NCBI GenBank assembly: GCA_964020155.1 | Contig: OZ026546.1 | Coordinates: 407,501-471,500 of the forward strand | Direction: 5' to 3' | DNA: 64,000 nt | From: Chondrilla cf. caribensis | Lineage: Eukaryota > Porifera > Demospongiae > Chondrillida > Chondrillidae | Part shown: one piece after another, positions 48,650-58,188 of the stretch | Layout of the letters: every line of letters starts with the position of its first letter | How positions within the stretch are numbered: position 1 is the stretch's first letter | Position numbers and translations under genes: made by a program | The notes under the pieces: generated by a model | The model's database searches: none | Seen by the model: the letters and a program-made list of their open reading frames with translations, nothing else | Told to the model about the DNA's origin: nothing

Positions 48650-51215
48650 GAAAAATAAATACTAAGCACCTTTTTGAATAGCTCATGGAAAAATGGGCGT
48701 GTCAACGTGATAATTTCACCAGGCTCAGCTGTGGACATAAACTAACGTATGAAACAATTCCCATCTCCGTATGTAGCCCGTAACTCTAGCTACATTCGGA
48801 GGTGCTTAATATTTTGTGTTTTTTTATTTTATTTTTTTATTTTATTTTATTTTTTTATTTTATTCTCTCCCATACATATTATGTATGGGAGAGTATATGA
48901 GAAATAAACACTAAGCACCTTTTTGAATAGCTCATGGGAAAGTGATCGTGTCAACCTGATAATTTAATCAGATCTAGCTGCGGACATGAACTAACATATG
49001 AAACAATTCCCTTCTCCGTATGTTGCCCGTAACCCTAGCTACATTTGGAGGTGCTTAATATTTTGTCAATGTATGGAGAGTATATGAAAAATAAATACTA
49101 AGCACCTTTTTGAATAGCTCATGGGAAAGTGGGCGTGTTAACGTGATAATTTCACCAGGCTCAGCTGGGGACATAAACTAACATATGAAACAATTCCCAT
49201 CTCCGTATGTTGCCCGTAACTCTAGCTACATTCGGAGGTGCTCAATATTTTGTCAATGTATGGGAGAGTATATGAGAAATAAACACTAAGCACCTTTTTG
49301 AATAGCTCATGGGAAAGTGATCGTGTCAACCTGATAATTTTATCAGACCTACCTGGGGACATGAATTAACATATGAAACAATTTCCATCTCCGTATGTTG
49401 CCCGTAACTCTAGCTACAATCGGAGGTGCTTAATATTTTGTCAATGTATGGGAGAGTATAATATGAGAAATAAACACTAAGCACCTTTTTGAATAGCTCA
49501 TGGGAAAGTGGTCGTGTCAACCTGATATTTTTATCAGACCTAGCTGGGGACATGAATTAACATATGAAACAATTTCCATATCTGTATGTTGCCCGTAACT
49601 CTAGCTACATTCGGAGGTGCTCAATATTTTGTCAATGTATGGGAGAGTATATGAGAAATAAACACTAAGCACCTTTTTGAATAGCTCATGGAAAAGTGGT
49701 CGTGTCAACGTGATAATTTCACCAGGCTCAACTGGGGACGTGAACTAACATATGAAACAATTCCCATCTCTGTATGTTGCCCGTAACTCTAGCTACATTC
49801 GGAGGTGCTTAATATTTTGTCAATGTATGGAGAGTATATGAGAAATAAACGTTAAGCACCTTTTTGAATAGCTCATGGGAAAGTGGTCGTGTCAACCTGA
49901 TATTTTTATCAGACCTAGTTGGGGACATGAATTATCATATGAAACAATTCCCATCTCCGTATGTTGCCCCTAACTCTAGCTACATTCGGAGGTGCTTAAT
50001 ATTTTGTCAATGTATGGAGAGTATATGAGAAATAAATACTAAGCACCTTTTTGAATAGCTCATGGAAAAATGGGCGTGTCAACGTGATAATTTCACCAGG
50101 CTCAGCTGTGGACATAAACTAACGTATGAAACAATTCCCATCTCCGTATGTAGCCCGTAACTCTAGCTACATTCGGAGGTGCTTAATATTTTGTGTTTTT
50201 TTATTTTATTTTTTTATTTTATTTTATTTTTTTATTTTATTCTCTCCCATACATATTATGTATGGGAGAGTATATGAGAAATAAACACTAAGCACCTTTT
50301 TGAATAGCTCATGGGAAAGTGATCGTGTCAACCTGATAATTTAATCAGATCTAGCTGCGGACATGAACTAACATATGAAACAATTCCCTTCTCCGTATGT
50401 TGCCCGTAACCCTAGCTACATTTGGAGGTGCTTAATATTTTGTCAATGTATGGAGAGTATATGAAAAATAAATACTAAGCACCTTTTTGAATAGCTCATG
50501 GGAAAGTGGGCGTGTTAACGTGATAATTTCACCAGGCTCAGCTGGGGACATAAACTAACATATGAAACAATTCCCATCTCCGTATGTTGCCCGTAACTCT
50601 AGCTACATTCGGAGGTGCTCAATATTTTGTCAATGTATGGGAGAGTATATGAGAAATAAACACTAAGCACCTTTTTGAATAGCTCATGGGAAAGTGATCG
50701 TGTCAACCTGATAATTTTATCAGACCTACCTGGGGACATGAATTAACATATGAAACAATTTCCATCTCCGTATGTTGCCCGTAACTCTAGCTACAATCGG
50801 AGGTGCTTAATATTTTGTCAATGTATGGGAGAGTATATGAGAAATAAACACTAAGCACCTTTTTGAATAGCTCATGGGAAAGTGGTCGTGTCAACCTGAT
50901 ATTTTTATCAGACCTAGCTGGGGACATGAATTAACATATGAAACAATTTCCATCTCTGTATGTTGCCCGTAACTCTAGCTACATTCGGAGGTGCTTAATA
51001 TTTTGTCAATGTATGGGAGAGTATATGAGAAATAAACACTAAGCACCTTTTTGAATAGCTCATGGAAAAGTGGTCGTGTCAACGTGATAATTTCACCAGG
51101 CTCAACTGGGGACGTGAACTAACATATGAAACAATTCCCATCTCTGTATGTTGCCCGTAACTCTAGCTACATTCGGAGGTGCTTAATATTTTGTCAATGT
51201 ATGGAGAGTATATAA
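48650..51215. repeat. Higher-order duplication within array 1 (about 1.38 kb)
   Basis: A variant monomer with a TTTTATTTTATT-rich insertion plus the palindrome CCCATACATATTATGTATGGG occurs at about 48811-48890 and again exactly 1377 bp later at about 50188-50267. Monomers on either side also match pairwise in their private variants (for example CCCTTCTCCG, CAACTGGGGACG). This indicates a recent multi-monomer duplication, with only a few differences between the copies. Confidence 0.85.
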
Positions 51216-51434
51216 GAAGTAAACACTAAGCACCTTTTTGAATAGCTCATGAAAAAGTGGGGGTGTCAGCCTGATATTTTTATCAGATCTAGCTGCGGAC
51301 ATGAACTAACATATGAAGCAACTCCCATCTCCACATGCTGCCTGTAACTCCAGCTATAATCGGAGGTGCTTAATATTTTGTCAATGTATGGAGAGTATAT
51401 GAGAAATAAACACTAAGCACCTTTTTGACTAGCT

Positions 51435-51631
51435 AAGAAACCCATCTCATGGTAATAGCTGTTTGTGAAGATTTCTTTGTAGTGTGCTGATAGCATCTCA
51501 AATGTATGGATGAATGAAAAGATTATGAAATTGTTGTGTTCTGGAATTACTCTGATTATGTATCAGTGCATGTGATACAAGGGGTGTCCATAGCTAATTG
51601 AACAGCCCAGAGTAATGTGCATGTACATTAA
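51435..51631. other. Family B upstream segment right of array 1
   Basis: It resumes the family B upstream block (GATTTCTTTGTAGTGTGCTG, TCAGTGCATGTGATACAAGG) and breaks at the retroelement fragment. A second, complete version of the block follows at 51900-52200. Confidence 0.6.
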
Positions 51632-51890
51632 TCAGTGTGGGTGGGTTTGCGGTATACAGCCGTGGATAGTCTGGTTTCCCTTCTAGTCACTTGTACGTCC
51701 AGGAATGCAAGTTGGTTGTCCTTTTCCTGTTCAATGGTGAACTTGATGTTCGGGTGTTGTCCATTGAGGTGATTGTGGAAACGTTGTAGCTCATCCTGCC
51801 CATGTGGCCAGAGGACCAATGTGTCGTCTACAGAACGTAGCCAGAGACGAGACAACCAACTTGCATTCCTGGACGTACAAGTGACTAATA
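51632..51890 (-). mobile_element. Penelope-like reverse transcriptase fragment with foldback end
   Basis: The minus strand encodes about 75 residues: a VDDTLVLWPHG catalytic-box region, then HPNIKFTIEQEKDNQLAFLD and VYRKPTHTD. DDT...FLD...YRKPTHT is the pattern I know from Penelope-like retroelements. The piece is truncated at both sides. A perfect 36-bp inverted repeat (51685-51720 and 51851-51886, containing CTTGTACGTCCAGGAATGC) shows that part of the fragment was copied in the opposite orientation, a typical outcome of aberrant target-primed insertion. It lies within the family B upstream block and cannot be functional. Confidence 0.8.
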
Positions 51891-52530
51891 TATATTAATT
51901 GAATTATTAAGGTGAGAATAGTCATTCATGGGACAAAGGGCAATTGGTGAACATGAAAGCAAGGAAACCCGTATAGATGGCATGAATAGGATGACTTGGC
52001 ATAGCTCCAATTATCATGATAATAGCTGATTGTGAAGATTTCCTTGTGGTGTGCTGATAGCATCTCAGATGAATGGATGAAGGAAAACATCATGACATTG
52101 TTGTGTTCAGGAATTGCACTGATTGTGTGTCAGTGCATGTGATACAAGGGGTGTCCGTAGCTAATTGAACAGCCCGGAGTAATGTGCATGTACATTAATC
52201 ACACATTGATATGGTAGGTATTTGCTGCTGCACGATTGAGTTGTATTGATAAAAAATGAATGAGCGAAATCACACCAGATAATTCATAGAGAAATTAGGA
52301 TGTTCCAATCAGTGGATATTCCGCTAATGAGCTGAGATCTATGGATTGACATGTCCTAATTTCTGTATTCTGTATATGATTTTGCTCATTAATCTTTTGT
52401 CGAAAATTATACATTATATCAAATTATAATTCATCTCCACATGTACCTCAATTGCAAATGTTCAATGCTCAATTCTTATCATTGATGCATTATGGTGCAT
52501 TCAAAAATTTCGGAAAACCTTGTCAAATCT
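51891..52530 (+). promoter_or_regulatory. Upstream region of pseudogene B4, with a small palindromic element
   Basis: A full conserved family B upstream block (51900-52200) is followed by a palindromic insert at about 52257-52391. Its arms are AATGAGCGAAATCA and TGATTTTGCTCATT, with inner GAAATTAGGATG and CATGTCCTAATTTC. The same insert lies at about 63550-63700, upstream of the edge copy. It is absent from the B2, B3 and B5 upstream regions, so it marks a sub-lineage. Confidence 0.65.
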
Positions 52531-52930
52531 CCAAATAGGTACATAAATCAGCTTTCTCACCATGAACACAACCTGCAAAGGACTACAGGGTGACTGATTT
52601 TAAGAAGACTGCCAAATCTTGATCCATGGAGACTTCTGCAGTGCTTTATACAGCTGATTAACTGCACAAGGTGAGTTTGTATTTCAGTGTTGTTTGGTGT
52701 TATTTTCTCTTAGACTAAAAAATATATCTCATATATAACATTTGAAATTGAATTGATGAAAAAGCTAGTCTTCAGCCCTATATCCACCCTCCTACACACC
52801 CACTAGTTATACTGATATACGAGTCTTCACATGGACAATGTATGTGACCTCTTGATAGAATAGCAGGTTACAAGAATTGAGTGATACTTGATCATAATAT
52901 GGAATTATGCATTTTGTTGTAGAGGTCAAA

Positions 52931-53552
52931 ATGATTTTGTGAGAGACTCTACATACTTACAAGGGTGTGCCAGGTGCACTCACTCCATCCCGTCCTCATG
53001 CCAAACAAGTTTTTGCCCTGGAACTGATTACTCCTGGCAGGGTTAGTATGAAAAAAACGTATTCCCTGAATTGGACGAGGAGACAGACATAAAACCCATA
53101 GCTACCTTGGGAGGTGTTTGGTCAGTTACGGGTGTGAGAGTTCCTTTTCACCATGCAGCATCGAATCTGATGTCAATGTACCACTCAATTGTTGACTACT
53201 CACAATATACAGCACACAGCGGGATCCCTGTTAAAGCACATCCAGATTTCTCCATTATCAACCATATTCAGGTTATTTTGAGACAATTCACAAATGAGTT
53301 CGAAGTCCTGCAGTGGTCTTGATGTAAAGTTACTATTCACCTTGCAACGATTGTACTGATGTACTGATTCAAGTGAAAAATTACTTGCCAACACCAATAT
53401 TCCTTGGCTACAGCAAGAAGTTTGTGAAGAAGGGTCAGAAACCTGATGACAATATATGGAAATTAACCAAGAACGGTTTCCACGTTATTAACGTCCCTCC
53501 TAGACGTGCTGACTTGTTCAGTGTCAATTTTCTTAGACAGGTCCTGCAGTGA
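52931..53552 (+). pseudogene. Family B pseudogene B4 (deaminase-like)
   Basis: The start codon is followed within four codons by a stop, because a deletion removed the signal peptide and fused the ATG to the region coding for FVRD. Further damage includes several indels, a frameshift after FTNEFE, and TAA in place of the Tyr codon before SYYSPC. The HPD motif (AHPDFSI) and PCNDC are both still legible. The leader exon and donor GTGAGT at 52671 remain, but the TATA box is TACATAAAT. The end matches other copies (RQVLQ, TGA at 53550-53552). Confidence 0.88.
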
Positions 53553-53989
53553 TCCAAGTAACACCACAAACATTTTCAAAGCCAATAAGGAAATACCACA
53601 CCAGTTAGGAATAGGACATAAGTGTGTCTCTGTAGGATCATAGTTGAGCCATGGATATTGCCATGGGATAATATTATAATCATAGCTATAGTATGTTAGC
53701 ATTGTTGTTATGATTCATTGATTATATTAATTATATTGAGATGTTTGTGGATGCCCATAATATTGAAGTTTGCGATTAAATTGATAATCACGTGTTATGC
53801 TTGATCAACTAGAGGAGAGAGGAGAGAGATTAAAACGTATTAAAAATTGTGAATAAATTCGAAGTACATGCAGAATCATAGTCACAAGGGTGTGCTTCAT
53901 ATCCCAGAAATTGGCCTCCTGAAGTACAGTACCTGCTTATATCAAATCTCACATACACACTGATGTATTGCATATTTTACTATTTAATA
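53553..53989. other. B4 3' flank
   Basis: Shared with the B5 flank (56343-56715): CACGTGTTATGCTTGATCAA and the GAGGAGAGAGGAGAGAG run. No gene. Confidence 0.5.
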
Positions 53990-54164
53990 CAGTGGAACCT
54001 CTCTATAAAGGACACGTTGGGACCATAATTTTAGTCCTTTTTACAGAGGTTTCCTCAATTTAGAGGTTATTTTATACACTTCAGTACTACACTGGGACAC
54101 AGAATGGTGTCCTTATTATAGAGGTTTCCACATTTTAGAGGTTTGTAATAGAGAGGTTCCACTG
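53990..54164. mobile_element. TA-flanked MITE, family M2 (copy 2)
   Basis: 175 bp with termini CAGTGGAACCTCTCTATA and AATAGAGAGGTTCCACTG, flanked by TA. The equivalent place downstream of B5 (about 57283) is uninterrupted (TTTAATAATAAG), which confirms insertion with TA duplication. Related to 22437-22615. Confidence 0.9.
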
Positions 54165-55228
54165 TAATAAGTTTTGATCTAACATACGTATATTGCATAT
54201 ATACTATTAATAATAATACTTGATGTGACATACTGCTGTGATCTACCGTAAATACTATGATGGATGAACTCCATTGGAAATTAAAGATGTCAGCCATATA
54301 TTTCACTGATACAATCAAGGATGTACCGTACATGGTGCACGACTGGAGATCAACATTTACTCGCAGTCACTGCGAAAGGTCCACATCTAACCCCTCCGGA
54401 AGACTGAACATGCACAAATGTGATTATATTATGTGCCACTTGGACTCTAGGAAGGCTGTGGTGACTGGTATCAAACATAATATGGTATTTCAAGTCACCA
54501 CAAGGCCTGCCGTATTGTCACTGCACAAGATTCGACACTGTCTACATGTTTACAGATTTGTGATCAACCAAGTCGACAAAAGTCAGCTTTGAGTACTAAC
54601 TTACACGTCTTGTGATTTGAATAGTGCATGTTTACAGAGAAGGCCCTGCATATGTGTATTTTTTGTGGATTGCAAATTGGTTTAAAATAGTTCAGCTGCA
54701 CATAATGGACAACGCATGCAACATACATATACAAATATATCAATACACACTGTTGTAGTATCCACTCACTCAAGGCAGGGTACAGTATTCGTCTTGTTAT
54801 CAAATCTTTGCAATCACTCCTTGCATACAATTAGATTCTGAAAGTAATATTATAATATAATTGAATTATTAAGGTGAGAATAGTCATTCATGGGACAAAG
54901 GCCAATTGATAAACATGAAAGCAAGGAAACCCATATAGATGGCATGAATAGGATGATTCGACATAGTTCCTGTATTGGTGATAATAACTGACTGAAAAGA
55001 TTTCCTTGTGGTGCACTGATAGCATCTCAGATGAATGAATGAAGGAAAACATTATGAAATGCTTAATTGAACAGTCCGGAGTAATGTGCATGTACATTGA
55101 TTATACATTAATTAATTACAATTCATTTCCACATGTAACTCAATTGCAATTGTTCAATTCTCAATTCTTATCATTGATGCATTACGGTGCATTCACACTT
55201 TCAGAAAACCTTGACGACTCCAAATTGG
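54165..55228. other. B4-B5 intergenic region
   Basis: The remaining B4 3' flank has the GATGGATGAACTCCATTGGA block, followed by the conserved family B upstream block (54870-55210) in a shortened form. The TGTGTGTCAGTGCATG segment is missing here. No gene. Confidence 0.6.
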
Positions 55229-55237
55229 TATATAAAT
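55229..55237 (+). promoter_or_regulatory. TATA box of B5
   Basis: TATATAAAT, followed by the leader exon with CACAACCTGCAAAGGACTAC that is also found in B1, B4 and the edge copy. B2 and B3 carry a related but distinct version. Confidence 0.78.
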
Positions 55238-55372
55238 CAGCCTTCTCACCATGAACACAACCTGCAAAGGACTACAGGGTGACTGATTTTAATAAAACTG
55301 CCAAATCTTGATCCATTGGAGACTTCTGGTATATATACAGTGCTTTATACTTCAGCTGATTAACTGCACAGG

Positions 55373-55632
55373 GTGAGTTTGTATTTCAGAGTTGTTTGGT
55401 GTTATTTTCCCTAAGAGAAATATCTCATCGTACATTTGTAATCGAATAATTCTTTGATAAACAAGCTAGACTAAGTGTTCAGCCCTATATCCACCCTCCT
55501 ACACACCCACTAGTTATACTGATATACGAATCTTTAAATGGACAATGTATGTGGCCTCTTGATAGAATAGCAGGTTACAAGCATTGAGTGATACTTGATC
55601 ATAATATTATGGTATTATGCATTTTGTTGTAG
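55373..55632 (+). other. Leader intron of B5
   Basis: Donor GTGAGT at 55373 and acceptor GCATTTTGTTGTAG ending at 55632, 8 nt before the ATG. 260 bp. The in-frame upstream ATGs seen in the B2 and B3 introns are not conserved here, supporting the MKVLL start. Confidence 0.7.
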
Positions 55633-55640
55633 AAGTCAAA

Positions 55641-56342
55641 ATGAAGGTTTTGTTGATATTCATTCTGCTCTCTGTGGCCACTACTGGTGTGCTTTCAGAA
55701 TTAAAGATCGATGCCCTCATGTTTATGAGAGACTACCTCTACATACCTTACAAGGATGTGCCAGGTGTACTCAATCCATCTCGTTCTCACGCCAAACAAG
55801 TTTTTGTCTTAGCACTGATTCCTCCTGGGCAGGTGACTTGGACTTCGCTATGGATGGAAAACATACTCATATTCACTAAAAACATAAGACCCATACCTTG
55901 GAAGAATTTTGGTAAAGTTAAGAATGTGGAAGTTCCTTTGTACCATGCTTCTTCGAAAGAGATGTCAGTGTACCTCTCAGTTATTGATTACGCCAAATAT
56001 AAAGATACGACCCCTGTTGAAGCACATCCAGATTACTCCATTGTCAAAAATTTTCAGAAAATTTTGAGTCAATTCAGAGTTGAGTTCCACGCTTCAAATC
56101 CTTCATTGGTCTTGATGTACAGTTATTTTTCACCTTGCAATGATTGTACTAATGCGCTGATTGGAAATGTGAAAAAATACATACCAGGACCAATATTCAT
56201 TGGCTTCAGCAAGATTTTTGTCAAGAAGGGTCAGACACCTGTAGCAAATATGCACAAATTAGCCAAGAATGGGTTTATTATTTTGCCCATCCCTGCTGCT
56301 GAGTTGTTCAGTCTCGAATATCTTCGACAGATCCTGCAGTGA
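55641..56342 (+). CDS. Family B gene B5: diverged secreted deaminase-fold protein
   Basis: 233 residues, intact, and the most diverged functional-looking copy. Signal peptide 1-19. H129-P130-D131 and P165-C166-x-x-C169 are preserved although much of the surrounding sequence differs from B2 and B3 (for example WTSLWMENILIFTKN in place of LDMTFLIFHK). The strand ending SYFSPC and the following IFIGFSKIF, ANMHKLAKNG and FIILP segments keep the fold order. The C-terminal LFSLEYLRQILQ is nearly invariant across the family. Conservation of exactly the His, Asp and Cys positions against a diverged background is the strongest internal evidence that the motif is under selection. Substrate and activity unknown. 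Confidence 0.72.
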   Translation: MKVLLIFILLSVATTGVLSELKIDALMFMRDYLYIPYKDVPGVLNPSRSHAKQVFVLALIPPGQVTWTSLWMENILIFTKNIRPIPWKNFGKVKNVEVPLYHASSKEMSVYLSVIDYAKYKDTTPVEAHPDYSIVKNFQKILSQFRVEFHASNPSLVLMYSYFSPCNDCTNALIGNVKKYIPGPIFIGFSKIFVKKGQTPVANMHKLAKNGFIILPIPAAELFSLEYLRQILQ

Positions 56343-56715
56343 TCCAAGTAGCACCACAAGCATCTTCAAAGCCAATAGGGACTACCACACCAGTTAGGAA
56401 TAGGACATAAGTGTGTCTCTGTAGGATCATAGTTGAGCCATGGATATTGCCATGGGATAATATTTTAATCATAGCTATATTAGATTAGCATTGTTGCTAT
56501 GAATAATTATATTGAGATGTTTGTGGATGCCCATAATATTGAAGTTTGCAATTAAATTGACAATCACGTGTTATGCTTGATCAACTAGAGGAGAGAGGAG
56601 AGAGATTAAAAAATTTATTAAAAATTGTGAATAAGTTCAAAGTACATGCAGTATCATAGTCACAAGGGTGTGCTTCATATTCCAGAAATTGGCCTCCTGA
56701 AGTACAGTACCTGCT
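56343..56715. other. B5 3' flank
   Basis: Matches the B4 flank. It ends in GTACCTGCT (56707-56715), the left copy of the direct repeat bordering the next insertion. Confidence 0.55.
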
Positions 56716-57201
56716 GATACATAGTACTCTCGTTAATCCGCCGCAATTCGTTTTAGCAATATTTGGTGGATTAACGAGTTTGGTGGATTAGCAAATTTCA
56801 TAAATTTCTATCACGTTATCATATTATATCAAGCAAACAATAGCATATAATATATCACAAATAGTAATAGCATAATATAACAATAGCAACAAACATACTG
56901 AATTAATAAGATAATGCAGAGTGAGGAGATAAAGCATGCATTGCTAAGTACTGTTATATAAAATAATCAAATAAAGAGGTTTGTACTTTTGTAGGATCTC
57001 CTGTCCTGAGTTCATGACTTGAAGAAAACAATGCCTATGTTGTGTCCGAAATAATAATAGCCTTCTTTGCTTGCATGTTTGCTAACCACATTCCCAGAGC
57101 TTCCTCCAAGGGATCGAAATTGGGTTTTCCTGAGGCATTTCTGACTGAATTGATGGGCTTCACGAATATCGCAGTCGGCCTTGCGCTTAAGTATGTCATA
57201 C
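56716..57201. mobile_element. 486-bp insertion, possible DNA-transposon end
   Basis: Foreign sequence interrupting the family B 3' flank, bordered by the 9-bp direct repeat GTACCTGCT (56707-56715 and 57202-57210) that is single in the B3 and B4 flanks. One end carries a short hairpin (CTCGTTAATCCGCC with GGTGGATTAACGAG). The minus strand has about 58 codons (beginning KRKADCDIREAHQFSQKC) that could be a transposase C-terminus, but I do not recognise it with certainty. A truncated DNA transposon is plausible. Confidence 0.55.
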
Positions 57202-58188
57202 GTACCTGCTTATATCAAATTTCACATACACACCATGTATTCTCTGTGTTCGTACACTGATATATTGCATATTTTGATATTTAATAATAAGTTTTGATCT
57301 AACATATATTGCATGTATATTATACTATTAATAATAATACTTGATGTGACATACTGCTGTGATCTACTGTAAATACTATGATGGATGAACTCCATTGGAA
57401 ATTAAAGATGTCAGCCATATATTCCACTGATACAATCAAGGATGTACCGTACATGGTGCACAACTGGAGATCAACATTTACTCGCAGTCACTGCGAAAGG
57501 TCCACATCTAACCCCTCCGGAAGATTGAACATGCACAAATGTGATAATATTATGTGCCACTTGGACTCTAGGAAGGCTGTGGTGACTGGTATCAAACATA
57601 ATATGGTATTTCAAGTCACCACAAGGCCTGCCGTATTGTCACTGCACGATATTCACCACTGTCTACATGTTTACAGATTTTGATTGACCATGTCGGCAGA
57701 AGTCAGCTTTGAATACTATCTGACAGGTCTTGTGATTTGAATATTTGCATGTTTTACAGAAAGGCCCTGTATATGTGTATTTTTTATGGATTGCAGACTG
57801 GTTTGAAATAGTACAGCTGTGCAAAATCCACAACGTATGCAACATACATATACAAATATACCAATACACACTGTTGTAGTATCTACTCACACAAGTGCAG
57901 TAATTGTCTTGTTATTACGTACATCTTTGCATTCACCGCGTACATACAATTAGATTCTGAAAGTAATATGTAGTGGAATTATTAGGGAGATTAGTCATTC
58001 ATGAGACAAAGGGCAATTGATAAACATGAAAGCAAGGAAACTCATATAGATGACATAAATAGGTTGATTTGACATTGTTCTGTAATTGTGATTTAGATTC
58101 CACAAGTATTACACATGATTAAATTAATAATTAAGAGGGGAATAGTCATTCATGGGACAAAGGGTAATTGATAAACATGAAAGCAAGG
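57202..58188. other. Remaining B5 3' flank and B6 upstream block
   Basis: Shares the GATGGATGAACTCCATTGGA block with B3 and B4, then the upstream block with ATTCATGGGACAAAGGG that breaks at GAAAGCAAGG as satellite array 2 begins. The segment from 57740 to 58188 is nearly identical to 40800-41250, including the array junction. Confidence 0.65.

Larger units (their letters stand above)
41251..51434. repeat. 188-bp satellite array 1, about 52 monomers
   Basis: Head-to-tail units of about 188 bp. Landmarks in each unit are TAAGCACCTTTTTGAATAGC, CATGGGAAAGTGG, the small palindrome TGATAATTTTATCA, AGCTGGGGACATGAA, and GGAGGTGCTTAATATTTTGT. The last and first landmarks are complementary (AGGTGCTTA/TAAGCACCT) and form a potential stem across the unit junction. 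Units differ by a few percent, with subtypes (GGTCGTGTC or GGGCGTGTC, TCACCAGGCTC or ATCAGACC) that recur in patterns. The array is interrupted once by a 450-bp MITE. Both ends join family B upstream sequence: GAAAGCAAGG on the left, GAAACCC on the right. Confidence 0.96.

Noticed and set aside
41251..51434. CRISPR-like regular repeats
   Set aside because: Units are contiguous 188-bp satellite monomers without unique spacers, in a eukaryotic context.
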